DNA of 64,000 nucleotides from Sporosarcina ureae (GTDB lineage Bacteria; Bacillota; Bacilli; Bacillales_A; Planococcaceae). Positions within the stretch are counted from its first letter, which is position 1. Each line of letters starts with the position of its first letter. The notes beneath the pieces are model-generated. The model searched no databases. It was given only the letters and a program-made list of their open reading frames with translations, and was not told the DNA's origin. The position numbers were made by a program, and so were the translations under genes. The DNA is taken from assembly GCF_002109325.1 (NCBI RefSeq), contig NZ_CP015348.1:275501-339500 (forward strand). Direction: 5' to 3'. This document shows, piece by piece, positions 33,852 to 42,895 of this stretch.

Positions 33852-34160
33852 CTACACATACATTGCATAATTAATTCGATAATATTTCGATGTACTTCCT
33901 TCTCTGCCGGTCATTACGTCCAAATAGCCGATGGTTTCCAAATTCAAAAGAATGCTTTCGATCATCTTGAGCGACCAGAATGGGAACATCTCTTGCCATT
34001 CATTTGCCGTTTTATAAATCCAGCAATCTTGATTTTGTTCATTTTTCAAGCTGTAAACATACGCATGAATTTCTTGCAATGCGAGGTATTCATGCCAGGC
34101 GTTTTGTTCCACTAATAAATTCGGCGTTTTTAAATAGTGCATAGTAGCGGTTTGTCTCAT
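33852..34160 (-). CDS. Short winged-helix protein, paralogue of the initiator N-terminus
   Basis: 102 residues. IYKTANEWQEMFPFWSLKMI, then ESILLNLETIGYLDV and KYYRINYAMYV parallel the winged-helix region of the 32892-33686 initiator (WVYKTYVDWTKEFTFWSTNT; WYRIDYTLF) but no C-terminal domain follows. Could be a regulator of the set or a truncated duplicate. ATG 34160 after GAGGGGGAATGG; an upstream ATG at 34196 lacks a site. Confidence 0.7.
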   Translation of the reverse strand: MRQTATMHYLKTPNLLVEQNAWHEYLALQEIHAYVYSLKNEQNQDCWIYKTANEWQEMFPFWSLKMIESILLNLETIGYLDVMTGREGSTSKYYRINYAMYV

Positions 34161-34728
34161 ATCCCATTCCCCCTCGATGTAACTTGCTCGTTTCATACGT
34201 TATATAGCGAGATTTATAGAGAGGGATACACAAAAAATAAACCGGTCGCTTTTACTACAAGCGGTCAGTTTATGATCTTTACTGATTGGGTGCTCAATCT
34301 CACCCACAAGTGTCGTGCCGTGTTACCGTTCCATTGATACTCCAATGAATGCTATACTAAGATACGTTGAAAACAGACTGCTTTAAGCTATCATCATCGA
34401 CAGACATGGTTGTAATGATTTTCCAACGATTTCAGTTTTCTACTGCAGAAGAATAGCCGCTGAGGAAGTAATTGGGGATGCCTAGTTATGCATAGAAGTA
34501 TTTGTTGTTTTTATTCAATCATCCATATCGTCAAATCAAAAATTTGCTAAATGAGTGCTTTGCAGCGTGTATCATTCATGCTTCTTTTAAACTTAGCTAC
34601 AACTCATTCGAATCATGCAATGGATCATTTCATCACCGTTTACAAGACATGCTCTTCGAATTTCACATAAAGAATGACATTACATAAAACTGCACATACT
34701 AATTTGCAGTTGGAAATGGGGGATTATA
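34161..34728. other. Gene-free stretch
   Basis: About 570 bp between the phage-like set and the divergent BCCT gene. An imperfect hairpin around AAGCGACC / GGTCAGT at 34245-34275 is the only structure noted; no promoter could be assigned with confidence. Confidence 0.5.
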
Positions 34729-36201
34729 TTGAATATCACAAAAGTATTCTGGTATAGCATAGTCATATGTATAGCAATTGTACTTTGGGGATCTATTGCC
34801 CCTGAACATCTAAATGGATTAACCGCATCTATGACAAGTTTTATTTATACTCATTTTGGTTGGTTTTATATGCTCGTCATTGTTGCCATGATAAGCTTTT
34901 GTTTTTATATGATGTTCTCACGTTTTGGTAAAATCAAACTAGGAAAAGATAGTGATCAACCAGATTACAGCTTACCAGCATGGTTTGCCATGTTATTTAG
35001 TGCAGGTATGGGAATTGGGCTCATGTTTTTTACAACAGCAGAAACGATTTCACATGCTTTCATTAAATCACCAAACGCTGTGCCGGGATCAGAACAGGCG
35101 ATTTTGGATTCTATCCAATATACATACTTACACTGGGGTTTTCATGGCTGGGGATTATATGCCGTTGTCGGTCTGATCTTCGCTTATTTTAAATTTCGTG
35201 TCGGTGCACCTGGGTTAATTAGCGCAACACTTGAACCATTATTTGGAGAAAAGGCTATGCGTGGTCCATTCGGGCAAATAATTGATACCCTCGCTATTTT
35301 CGCAACCGTTGTCGGCGTTGCCTCCACACTTGGATTTGGCTCAGCACAAATTAATAGTGGGTTAACCTATGTATTTAATACACCCAACACTTTTTGGTTT
35401 CAGTTGCTTATTTTGGCGATTGCGACTGTCATTTTCATCCTATCTGCTTGGTCAGGTATTGGAAGTGGTATAAAATACTTAAGTTCAATTAACATGTGGC
35501 TTGCCATCATACTATTATGCGCACTATTTGTAGTTGGTCCATCGATGTATATTTTAAATATGTTCACAACGGGTATTGGTAATTATATAAGCAACTTTAT
35601 TCAAATGAGCTTCGAGTTAAAACCAGAAAACACAGAACAGCGAGCCTGGATTAACGATTGGACAATTTTTTATTGGGCATGGTGGATCTCTTGGGCGCCA
35701 TTTGTTGGAATGTTTATTGCTCGCGTATCAAAAGGACGAACCATCAAACAATTTATTACGGGTGTATTAATCGCCCCTACACTTGTGACCATGGTCTTCT
35801 TTGCTGTTTTTGGTGGTTCAGCATTGAATATAGAGCGAAACGGTATTGCCAAGTTATCTGAATTAGCTACAGAAACGGTGACATTCGGTATGCTGCAGCA
35901 GTATCCATTTGGAACCGCACTTTCATTCTTGACGATCATCGTCATTGCGATATTCTTTATTACGTCAGCCGATTCAGCCACGTTTGTACTTGGTATGTTC
36001 AGTACCGGTGGTCAGCTAAATCCATCCAACTCAGTGAAAATCATTTGGGGTTTACTACTATCATCGATGGCTGCCATTGTCATGTATTACGGAGGGATTG
36101 GCGGATTTCAGAACATGCTTATTATTGCTGGTTTACCTTTTTCCATTATTCTTATTTTGATGCTCCTGTCTTTTTACAAGACAATCAAGAAAACACGGTA
36201 A
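34729..36201 (+). CDS. BCCT-family (betaine/carnitine/choline) transporter
   Basis: 490 residues, 12 membrane segments. GMGIGLMFFTTAE is the glycine-rich first-repeat segment (the GMG(I/L)G that binds Na+ in BetP-like carriers), and WTIFYWAWWISWAPFVGMFI is the BCCT signature helix with its Trp box. Imports a quaternary amine osmolyte with Na+; specificity unknown because substrate-box residues differ somewhat from OpuD/BetP. TTG start with GGGGGA upstream. Followed by an unknown gene 41 nt downstream. Confidence 0.9.
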   Translation: MNITKVFWYSIVICIAIVLWGSIAPEHLNGLTASMTSFIYTHFGWFYMLVIVAMISFCFYMMFSRFGKIKLGKDSDQPDYSLPAWFAMLFSAGMGIGLMFFTTAETISHAFIKSPNAVPGSEQAILDSIQYTYLHWGFHGWGLYAVVGLIFAYFKFRVGAPGLISATLEPLFGEKAMRGPFGQIIDTLAIFATVVGVASTLGFGSAQINSGLTYVFNTPNTFWFQLLILAIATVIFILSAWSGIGSGIKYLSSINMWLAIILLCALFVVGPSMYILNMFTTGIGNYISNFIQMSFELKPENTEQRAWINDWTIFYWAWWISWAPFVGMFIARVSKGRTIKQFITGVLIAPTLVTMVFFAVFGGSALNIERNGIAKLSELATETVTFGMLQQYPFGTALSFLTIIVIAIFFITSADSATFVLGMFSTGGQLNPSNSVKIIWGLLLSSMAAIVMYYGGIGGFQNMLIIAGLPFSIILILMLLSFYKTIKKTR

Positions 36202-36242
36202 ATGGTAGTATAGACTATATTTTAGATGAGGCGGGATCATAG

Positions 36243-36902
36243 ATGAAGCTATTAAACGTTCGTAAAGGTCAATTCGTTTATTATAAAAATAAATTACACA
36301 AAGTATATTCTATAAAAACGTTCCTTCAAAAGTCGGTTCACCTCATTCGGTTGGAAGATTATGAACAAGAATTGGCTACAGCGAAAAACATTGATTATTA
36401 TAAACCAAGACATTTGGATAGTTTTGTTTTCCTTAAAAAACGTTATACACTTGATAAAAACGTCAAAGCTAAAGTCGGCGATTACATTTTAGTTATCAAT
36501 CCAAAGCCTGATTTGCTCGATTTCCATCATCTTCATGCAATAGAACTCGTTTCATCGATTGAGAAAAATGGCATAGTTAGTAGTAAATCTAATGGCATTA
36601 AACATCATGAATATTGGGTGATGGTACCTGGGCTTATGGAAGGTGCAACGGATATTGACTTACAAAATCCAGCGGTAGATGTAGTGGATGAACACGTATT
36701 AAATGAGACAGAAGCCGAATTGCTGGAAACGCATATACCGAAAGTCGGGGATGTGTATCAAAAAAATGATAGTGTCCCTTTTAAAGCGATGATCATCGCA
36801 ATAAAAGGGGAAAACGTCTTTTTAGGTGGCAATGTAGAAGTGGAAATGAGTGAGTTAATAGATAATGAAGAATGGAGTTATGTACCAAGTATATTGAACT
36901 AG
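36243..36902 (+). CDS. Hypothetical protein downstream of BCCT transporter
   Basis: 219 residues, soluble. The first 120 residues (RKGQFVYYKNKLHKVYSI, KAKVGDYILVINPKPDL) and the last 60 (PKVGDVYQKNDSVPFKAMII, GGNVEVEMSEL) have repeated short beta-barrel character, as in KOW/SH3 folds, but no known family was recognised. ATG after GAGGCGGGA; probably co-transcribed with the transporter; ends at a terminator. Confidence 0.7.
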   Translation: MKLLNVRKGQFVYYKNKLHKVYSIKTFLQKSVHLIRLEDYEQELATAKNIDYYKPRHLDSFVFLKKRYTLDKNVKAKVGDYILVINPKPDLLDFHHLHAIELVSSIEKNGIVSSKSNGIKHHEYWVMVPGLMEGATDIDLQNPAVDVVDEHVLNETEAELLETHIPKVGDVYQKNDSVPFKAMIIAIKGENVFLGGNVEVEMSELIDNEEWSYVPSILN

Positions 36903-36938
36903 TAATTTGAGATGACAATGGAATAGTTGCCTATTTCT

Positions 36939-36968
36939 AATGCACAACGTTACTAAACGTTGTGCATT
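36939..36968. terminator. Bidirectional terminator
   Basis: A 13-bp perfect stem, AATGCACAACGTT / AACGTTGTGCATT, with 4-nt loop. Its right arm overlaps the stop codon of the converging hydrolase gene. Confidence 0.8.
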
Positions 36969-37914
36969 AATTTGTAATAATGGATCTAGATACTGAATGA
37001 ATCCAATCGGAAATATCCTGAATCACTTGTTGATCAATATGCTGTGCAACGTTATACTCTTTCTTTGCTTTTCGTATTTCACCATAAACAGATGGCATGA
37101 ACGCATGATTCAAATTGGGATAAAGTTTATACTTAACCTTTGGATGATCTCCCAAAATTTCTTGATAACCGTTAAAATCATTATCCACTGAAACATGGAA
37201 GTCTTTCTCTCCTTGTAGAATGAACAAAGGCTTATTTAATGCAAGTAAATATTTAGCAGATGGATGTTCACCCATTTCTTTCAAATAGTACGCTCTAACA
37301 TGTTTCCCCAAAACTTTAGTTGTTTTTGCTTCTTCATCGCTTAGATTATAGATGTTCTCAAGTTTTGCCGATAACGCTGCTATTTGTTTACTCGCAATTA
37401 CTTTCAAAAATTTATTAAGTGAATGTAATACTTGATTATTTTGATCTATTAAGATTTCTTCCAATTTGCGTGGAGACCCAGCCATAATTACAATCCCAGC
37501 AAAGTTACCACCTTCTGCATCAACTCTTGGGGCCAACATTCCACCTAAACTATGACCAATAATGAATATTTGGTTTGGATCAATACGTGAGTCTTCTCGT
37601 AAAAAATTGGCGGCGAGAATTGCATCTTCGATCGTTTCTTCTTTTACAGATAGGGCACTATCTTTTTTCATTTCTTTGCCGTAGGTGAATGTTCTCTTAT
37701 CATATCGTAGGACGGCAATTCCCTTTTTCGACAAACCATCAGCAAGATCCTTAAAAGGATAAATGTTTCCTACTTTTTCATCCATATTGCTTGGACCAGA
37801 GCCATGCACCAATACAACTCCAGGTATCAATTTATTCGATTCTTCAGGAAAGGCTAAAATTCCGTTTAGTGGATACTTCGTTTGGGCACCGATCACAATC
37901 ATTTCATCCGTCAT
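36967..37914 (-). CDS. Alpha/beta hydrolase (dienelactone hydrolase/BAAT-like)
   Basis: 315 residues. Nucleophile elbow FIIGHSLGGMLAP (Ser about 121); oxyanion region VLVHGSGPSNMD; probable acid Asp in LQGEKDFHVSVDNDF and His in LYPNLNHAFM. The 60-residue helical insert after HSLGG forms a lid. Broad esterase/peptidase activity is likely; substrate unknown. ATG with AAGGAGGGA upstream; monocistronic. Confidence 0.85.
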   Translation of the reverse strand: MTDEMIVIGAQTKYPLNGILAFPEESNKLIPGVVLVHGSGPSNMDEKVGNIYPFKDLADGLSKKGIAVLRYDKRTFTYGKEMKKDSALSVKEETIEDAILAANFLREDSRIDPNQIFIIGHSLGGMLAPRVDAEGGNFAGIVIMAGSPRKLEEILIDQNNQVLHSLNKFLKVIASKQIAALSAKLENIYNLSDEEAKTTKVLGKHVRAYYLKEMGEHPSAKYLLALNKPLFILQGEKDFHVSVDNDFNGYQEILGDHPKVKYKLYPNLNHAFMPSVYGEIRKAKKEYNVAQHIDQQVIQDISDWIHSVSRSIITN

Positions 37915-37995
37915 TCTGTTCCCTCCTTAAATGGTCAATCAATATACGATTTATAATAGTTTCGTATAGTATGCACCGCTGACATAACGTTATTC

Positions 37996-38418
37996 TTAAC
38001 TTGGATAGGCTTCTTTCAGATAAATGACAGTTTGCTTAATTAATTCCACCAATACTTCTATATCAATATCGTCTACTTTGTTTATATACACACATGATTT
38101 TCCGGTTGTGTGTTTCCCGAAACGTTCCAATAACTCACTTCTATGTTTTTCCCCCGGAGTAACATATAAACTGATTTTAGCCTTTCGTGGTGAAAAGCCA
38201 ACAATCAGTGCATCGCCTTCGTGTCCAGATTTATATTTGTAATGATATTTGCCAAATCCTATAATACTTGGTCCCCACATTTTAGCTTCATAACCTGTTG
38301 CATCTGTAAATATATCTAATAACCTAAATGCATCTTCGCGTTTTTTAGGTTGTTCTACGTTTTCAATAAATTCTATAACACTGCTGTCAGTTTCTGTAGT
38401 TTTTAATTTGTACATCAT
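37996..38418 (-). CDS. DUF1801 protein (YdhG-like)
   Basis: 140 residues. EDAFRLLDIFTDATGYEAKM, WGPSIIGFGKYHYKYKSG and GFSPRKAKISLYV are the DUF1801 blocks; the fold is shared with frataxin-like iron chaperones (YdhG/Fra), but function is not established. ATG with AGGAGTTT upstream. Stands alone. Confidence 0.82.
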   Translation of the reverse strand: MMYKLKTTETDSSVIEFIENVEQPKKREDAFRLLDIFTDATGYEAKMWGPSIIGFGKYHYKYKSGHEGDALIVGFSPRKAKISLYVTPGEKHRSELLERFGKHTTGKSCVYINKVDDIDIEVLVELIKQTVIYLKEAYPS

Positions 38419-38498
38419 CTAAACTCCTTTAAATGCTAGATGTTAGTTACTCGTTTAAAGTTGAAGAAATTCTTTCCCTAACACCGTAACATTAAGTA

Positions 38499-38924
38499 TT
38501 ATTCAATGGCCATCAGAACTTCCAGTGTATAGGCTTCCGCCCCCAATGCATGAATATAACGTTCCAATCCAAAGCTTTCTCTAATCCGTATCCCAGGTTT
38601 ATTTATCAGTTCTGAAAATACATAAGGTATACTCTCTATTCCGTCCAATACGTCTGCTACAATAAATTTGCCGTTTGGAATCACTATTTCTTGCAAGTCA
38701 GGTATCCCTATACAGTGCTCTTTTTTGATACCTGCTAAATAATGAATGAAACCATCCTCTATTGCTATGGTAATGCCAAAGGATTCATCAGCCAGTTTAA
38801 CATTTGGATATTTCTGCAGTTCTTCGTTTAATCGATCCCACAACTTAGGAATCTCCGAAATAGGTCCTTTCATTTCAAAACCTTTCACTGTGAATGATTC
38901 CATATATATTATTCGTGTTTCCAT
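38499..38924 (-). CDS. GyrI-like effector-binding domain protein
   Basis: About 141 residues, a standalone domain of the AraC effector-binding/GyrI-like superfamily. FTVKGFEMKGPISEIPKLWD, a central YLAGIKK strand, IPNGKFIVADVLDG and the final RESFGLERYIHAL match the two-fold SHS2 repeat. Such proteins bind small ligands or drugs in the cytosol. ATG 38924 after AGGAAG; the frame from 38933 begins with GTG inside the site. Confidence 0.75.
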   Translation of the reverse strand: METRIIYMESFTVKGFEMKGPISEIPKLWDRLNEELQKYPNVKLADESFGITIAIEDGFIHYLAGIKKEHCIGIPDLQEIVIPNGKFIVADVLDGIESIPYVFSELINKPGIRIRESFGLERYIHALGAEAYTLEVLMAIE

Positions 38925-39056
38925 TGACTTCACTTCCTACTCATTACTTAATTATGATCTTCTTCTGAAATTACAGTAAACGTTACAACTACTATTATTT
39001 TTTTCAACAAATGTTTATCTTGAATGAACTTATGATCCAGTACTTCTTAAGTTTAA

Positions 39057-39101
39057 AAACAGCACACTAATTGGTAAAGAGTATCCTTTAGTGAGCTGTT
39101 T
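39057..39101 (-). terminator. Terminator downstream of SRPBCC pseudogene
   Basis: AAACAGC(A)CACTAA / TTAGTG(A)GCTGTTT, followed by TTTTTA on the minus strand. Confidence 0.7.
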
Positions 39102-39157
39102 AATATCTCTTATTTTATACTAATTGTGCCTGTAGACTTAGTTGCAGCTAAATGTAG

Positions 39158-39568
39158 TTATTGTTCCAACATTTTTTTGAGTTGCTCACCAAAATTCATC
39201 CAACTATATTTAGCTCCTTCCAGTGCTCCTTTTGTTGCTTTTGTTTGTTCACTGAAGCCGGTTTATTCAAAATGTACTCGTGTAGCAACTTCTGATTCTG
39301 CTTTTAATGTCCATGTAATTATAGTGGTTTCCCCTGCGCTTGCCCACTTGTAAGAGAGGATATAAGGCTCCTCTACTTCGAGCACCTCACCATCCACGAT
39401 GCCATCCCACCATTCATTTGGCTCTGAACGAAATTGGAAGGCTTCTCCTATTACTGGCTTAAAATCATTTTTCCAAATCCATTTTTCCAATATATTTGAA
39501 TCTGTTAATGCCTTCCACACTTGCTCAACTGAACTTGTCATTTGAAAATCTAATGATACGTCTGCCAT
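39158..39568 (-). pseudogene. SRPBCC (AHSA1-like) protein with a premature stop
   Basis: Residues 1-101 read as a normal AHSA1/CalC START-like protein (EQVWKALTDSNILEKWIW, SYKWASAGETTIITWTL). A TAA at 39263-39265 interrupts it, and the same frame continues as TGFSEQTKATKGALEGAKYS then WMNFGEQLKKMLEQ to the true stop at 39158, which is the conserved last helix of the family. A CAA-to-TAA change would explain it. ATG 39568 has GAGGAAT upstream. Confidence 0.85.
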
Positions 39569-39708
39569 TTTCTATTCCTCCAATATTCTCTTATAGACGA
39601 TACGTCTTCCATACTCAAATTCTCGCAAATAACCATCTGAATTTTTAGTTTGAAGTTATCGGTAATTTCGTACAAAAGGTAAGTCTTACGCATCCGCTAA
39701 CACTATTT

Positions 39709-40001
39709 TCAACCCATCGGTAAGTCCAGTTGCCAAGAAACACCAAACTGGTCATTTAGCCAACCAAACTTCTTACTGAATCCATAGTCCCCCAACGGCA
39801 TAAGTGCTTGTCCATTCATCAATAACTTTTCATACAGTGGGTAAAGATTGCGTGCATCACTGTACCTTCTTCTCCCGCTTCATTTTCTCCATAATGAATT
39901 ATACTTGTAATACCCGAGTCTTCAATAAGTGAACAATAATAATTCATTGCTTCTTCTGCGTTGCCTTCTTGAAACATTAAGAATGGCGTCACTTTTTTCA
40001 T
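39709..40001 (-). pseudogene. PhnB-like VOC protein with internal deletion
   Basis: N-terminal part MKKVTPFLMFQEGNAEEAMN through MHAIF is followed, in another frame, by YEKLLMNGQALMPLGDYGFS and KKFGWLNDQFGVSWQLDLP. In intact relatives some 35 residues separate these two blocks, so about 100 bp plus a frame are lost near 39845. ATG with AGGAAAGG upstream. Confidence 0.85.
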
Positions 40002-40263
40002 AGGTAATCATTCCTTTCCTGTTACGTCAAATGAGTTATTATTGCTATCCAAATTTTTATAACCTAACTAGTATATTACCCAATATACCATTAAGTAATA
40101 CGAACATTCTATGTGGAATTCATTTTCAACTTTTGTTGCAAATGAACCACTTTCTCTATATACCTGTACTAGTGATTCATCGCTATTTTTGTCTTTACAA
40201 CGTATAATGAGGTAACAGAAGAAGATTTATTTATTCTTTAGTTTAAAAAAGAGGTGCAATGAC

Positions 40264-40692
40264 TTGAAACAATTTGAAACAACATTACCTGAGCAGTATG
40301 AAGCATTAAAAAAACAGGCCAATTATACGTCTAGCTGGCGAGATCGTTTGGAAGCAGTCAAAACGTTATCGGATTATAAACATGACAAAGTCATAGATTT
40401 ATTAAAAAACCGCATGCAGCATGACACTGTCCACGAGGTGCAAGTAGCAGCGTATGAAGCACTAGCAGCGTTTGGTGAGGATGTAGAGAAGCCAGCGCCT
40501 GCACGTTTTGACATTATCAAAAACACAGACAAGATCTTCTTGCGCGTGAAAAAAAGCTTGCCGAAAGATCATACCGTGGCAGACTTTGCGGATAAACTAA
40601 AACGTATGCGTGTAGATGTCTTTGATGCATATGAAGGCAACAAAGGTGCAGAATTTATGAACTGGTTAGAGCAACGTTGGGCGAAGCTGTAA
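40264..40692 (+). CDS. HEAT-repeat-containing protein
   Basis: 142 residues. SSWRDRLEAVKTLSDYKHDK and TVHEVQVAAYEALAAFGEDV form two HEAT repeats; the C-terminal half (VADFADKLKRMRVDVFDAYE) is helical. Probably a protein-protein adaptor; partner unknown. TTG start with GAGGTG upstream; the ATG at 40259 hits a stop at once. Own terminator. Confidence 0.8.
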   Translation: MKQFETTLPEQYEALKKQANYTSSWRDRLEAVKTLSDYKHDKVIDLLKNRMQHDTVHEVQVAAYEALAAFGEDVEKPAPARFDIIKNTDKIFLRVKKSLPKDHTVADFADKLKRMRVDVFDAYEGNKGAEFMNWLEQRWAKL

Positions 40693-40696
40693 TATG

Positions 40697-40736
40697 AAAG
40701 AAAGCCATTTTCTCAGCAGAGAAAATGGCTTTCTTT
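40697..40736. terminator. Bidirectional terminator
   Basis: An 18-bp stem, AAAGAAAGCCATTTTCTC / GAGAAAATGGCTTTCTTT, with 4-nt loop, between converging genes. Confidence 0.88.
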
Positions 40737-40765
40737 ATTTCACATTTACATTAAAATCATCCACT

Positions 40766-41485
40766 TCAAAATTCCTTCACCCGTAGCAGCCTTCTATTTC
40801 TCTTTGTCGCCAAATCTGCCAGTCTAACCGGGATAGGTGTTCGACTTTCATTATTGATTAATTCCATAGTAATAGAAGTTGCGGTCGGTAAGTCTATATA
40901 GTTCCCACATGAAACAAATATCGGTTTTACATTTCGATGCGTTCGTAAAGCTCTGCCGTAGATCTCTTTGTGTATACGTATATCTTCATAAGAACCCGCC
41001 TCGTTTTCAGGCATTTTAAATTCGGCATACGCTATTTTCAAGTAACTTTTGGCAATGCCGATAGTTGGTTTATCCAGAAAGAAAGAAGCATGCGTTGCGA
41101 TTCCCATATGCCTCGGATGTAAATAGCCATTGCCATCAAACATAAATAGATCTGGCGTGTGCGTAAGCTTTTTGGCCGCTTCAATAACTAAAGGAAGTTC
41201 CCGAAATGCCAAATAGCCGGGAATATAAGGAACGGTGATCATTCCTTTGCTCGTTGTTTCCTCAATAACTGCCTTTGTAGCATAGTCAATGACGACGATG
41301 CTGCAAACACCCCATTCCATCCCATCATCTTCCCAGTAAGCTACGTCCACCCCTGCAATGAGATGCATAGCAGAAGCACTCGTACTGTTTACCAAACGTA
41401 TCTTTTCGTTTAAACCGCTTTGAATGGCATTCCATTTCTTATGGTCGTTCGAAAACGGATGAACATCCTGTATATCTATTTTCAT
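40766..41485 (-). CDS. nfi: Endonuclease V
   Basis: 239 residues. Cuts DNA near deoxyinosine in alternative excision repair. Catalytic Asp in IAGVDVAYWED, conserved Tyr/wedge region PYIPGYLAFRELP, Asp in LFMFDGNGYLHPRHMGIATH and the GIAKSYL block are all present. ATG 41485 sits unusually close to AGGAGGA (one spacer base), so the true start may be non-canonical, but no better in-frame start is seen. Monocistronic. Confidence 0.92.
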   Translation of the reverse strand: MKIDIQDVHPFSNDHKKWNAIQSGLNEKIRLVNSTSASAMHLIAGVDVAYWEDDGMEWGVCSIVVIDYATKAVIEETTSKGMITVPYIPGYLAFRELPLVIEAAKKLTHTPDLFMFDGNGYLHPRHMGIATHASFFLDKPTIGIAKSYLKIAYAEFKMPENEAGSYEDIRIHKEIYGRALRTHRNVKPIFVSCGNYIDLPTATSITMELINNESRTPIPVRLADLATKRNRRLLRVKEF

Positions 41486-41597
41486 TCCTCCTAGATGACT
41501 GCATTACTTCTTTCTATCGAGAAATCAGCTAACCTACTTTTAACCATAATATGTTCGGTATGAACGATATATATACTCTTCCCCGCTACTAGTGAAA

Positions 41598-42206
41598 TCA
41601 TTTCTTGAAATTTATTAATTTATATTTGAATAATATAGTCATCCCAACATTCATGATGAAATGAACAAAAATCGGCACTAGCAGATTGTTCGTTTCAAAG
41701 TAAATCCAACCAAAAACTAAGCTTGGGATGCAAATATTCAGTAACATAATAGGCTTTTTAAAGTATTGGGTATGTATGAGCAAAAACAAACCAGTCGTTA
41801 ATAAAATAGCACCCCATTCGTGGGATATATAAAGGAAAAGTACGTTTTGAATGATGCCCCTAAAGAATGTCTCTTCAAATACTGCGGCAATGAACATAAA
41901 CAGGAAAATCCTTGGCAGTGAATCGTCTTGATAGGAATTATTGTTATCATCGATAAAATTAAATGGAATCGTAAAAGTCAGAACGACTCCGTATATGACT
42001 AAAGCAATGGATGACACAGCTACAATCATGATAGATTCCATTGGTTGATCAAATGAAAGTAGATTTTGTATGGTGAGAATGTCGTAAACTAACAAGGCAA
42101 ATAGGATAGCTATACAAATAAACGTAAATGAAGTAAATACGATAATCATATCTTTAGTTTTGGATTCTTGTGTTCTTTTTTCAAACCCATTGTGAACTTG
42201 ATCCAT
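41598..42206 (-). CDS. CPBP-family intramembrane metalloprotease (CAAX protease-like)
   Basis: 202 residues, six or so membrane segments. FEETFFRGIIQ (EExxxR), LLIHTQYFKKP (His) and IFVHFIMNVG (His, Asn) are the three conserved motifs of the Abi/CPBP family of membrane-embedded peptidases. Roles include bacteriocin self-immunity and regulated proteolysis. ATG with AGAGGAAG upstream. Confidence 0.88.
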   Translation of the reverse strand: MDQVHNGFEKRTQESKTKDMIIVFTSFTFICIAILFALLVYDILTIQNLLSFDQPMESIMIVAVSSIALVIYGVVLTFTIPFNFIDDNNNSYQDDSLPRIFLFMFIAAVFEETFFRGIIQNVLFLYISHEWGAILLTTGLFLLIHTQYFKKPIMLLNICIPSLVFGWIYFETNNLLVPIFVHFIMNVGMTILFKYKLINFKK

Positions 42207-42283
42207 TTAAATGACTTCCTCTCTCGATGACGTTGTTCAAGTTGAAATACTATCTGGTGATTCTTAAACTTTCTAAAATCCCC

Positions 42284-42601
42284 TCATTTTCTAGGGAGCG
42301 TTCCATTCGTTATCTTATTCATCATTTTATCCGACAAAGTTCCAATGCTGATCAGAACAAGGAAAACAATAATGAGGAAAACGAGAGATTGCAAGAAGAT
42401 ATTCGAAAACTGTCCCGCCATCCAATTTCCACCGTAATAAATCAGAGACGTTATAGCTAGTACCGTAAAGACAAAATTAATGGCCACACCTATACGTTGG
42501 CTTGTATGTAGCTTTTTAATCTCTCTCCAAGTTTCTTTGTCTTTTATGAAATTCCGTATCACTAGTAGTACTAATAATGAAATTAAAACATAATCGTTCA
42601 C
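42284..42601 (-). CDS. Small membrane protein, unknown
   Basis: 105 residues with three hydrophobic segments (YVLISLLVLLVIRNF, VAINFVFTVLAITSLIYYG, LQSLVFLIIVFLVLISIGTL). No family recognised. Start GTG 42601 is 6 nt after GAGGAGG; the GTG at 42607 abuts that site. Confidence 0.68.
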   Translation of the reverse strand: MNDYVLISLLVLLVIRNFIKDKETWREIKKLHTSQRIGVAINFVFTVLAITSLIYYGGNWMAGQFSNIFLQSLVFLIIVFLVLISIGTLSDKMMNKITNGTLPRK

Positions 42602-42636
42602 GTTCACCCTCCTCTATTAACGTACAAGATCATGCA

Positions 42637-42807
42637 CTATTTTTGAATGAAGTGTAATATTATATCACTTATGTAGGTTTCCAAGAATACTGCCAAGATA
42701 ATGAGCGGCCCTATTAGCGTCACGTAAATTTTTATTATTTGCCTTTTATTTATTAACTTAAAAATGTGTAACGCCTCTTCTTTACAAATGCCTTTAAAGT
42801 TGAAGCT
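42637..42807 (-). pseudogene. Remnant of a membrane protein (possibly SpoIIM-like C-terminus)
   Basis: Open frame of 56 codons without a usual start codon near its beginning: FKGICKEEALHIFKLINKRQ then IYVTLIGPLIILAVFLETYI. The final hydrophobic segment with LAVFLETYISD resembles the last helix of SpoIIM/DUF95 proteins. It reads like the tail of a deleted gene; low certainty. Confidence 0.35.
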
Positions 42808-42895
42808 TTACGGAAAAACCAACGTCTACTTGTCTATCTACGAGAACCAGGATTTCCACCATACGATCATTCGAACGTACAGATGCTACTACTTT

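Noticed and set aside
34240-34280. Hairpin near the start of the phage-like set
   Set aside because: Stem is interrupted by mismatches and no gene ends there, so no terminator is claimed.
34729-36201. Choline/betaine-specific assignment of the BCCT transporter
   Set aside because: Family is clear but the substrate cannot be read from the sequence alone, so no gene symbol is given.
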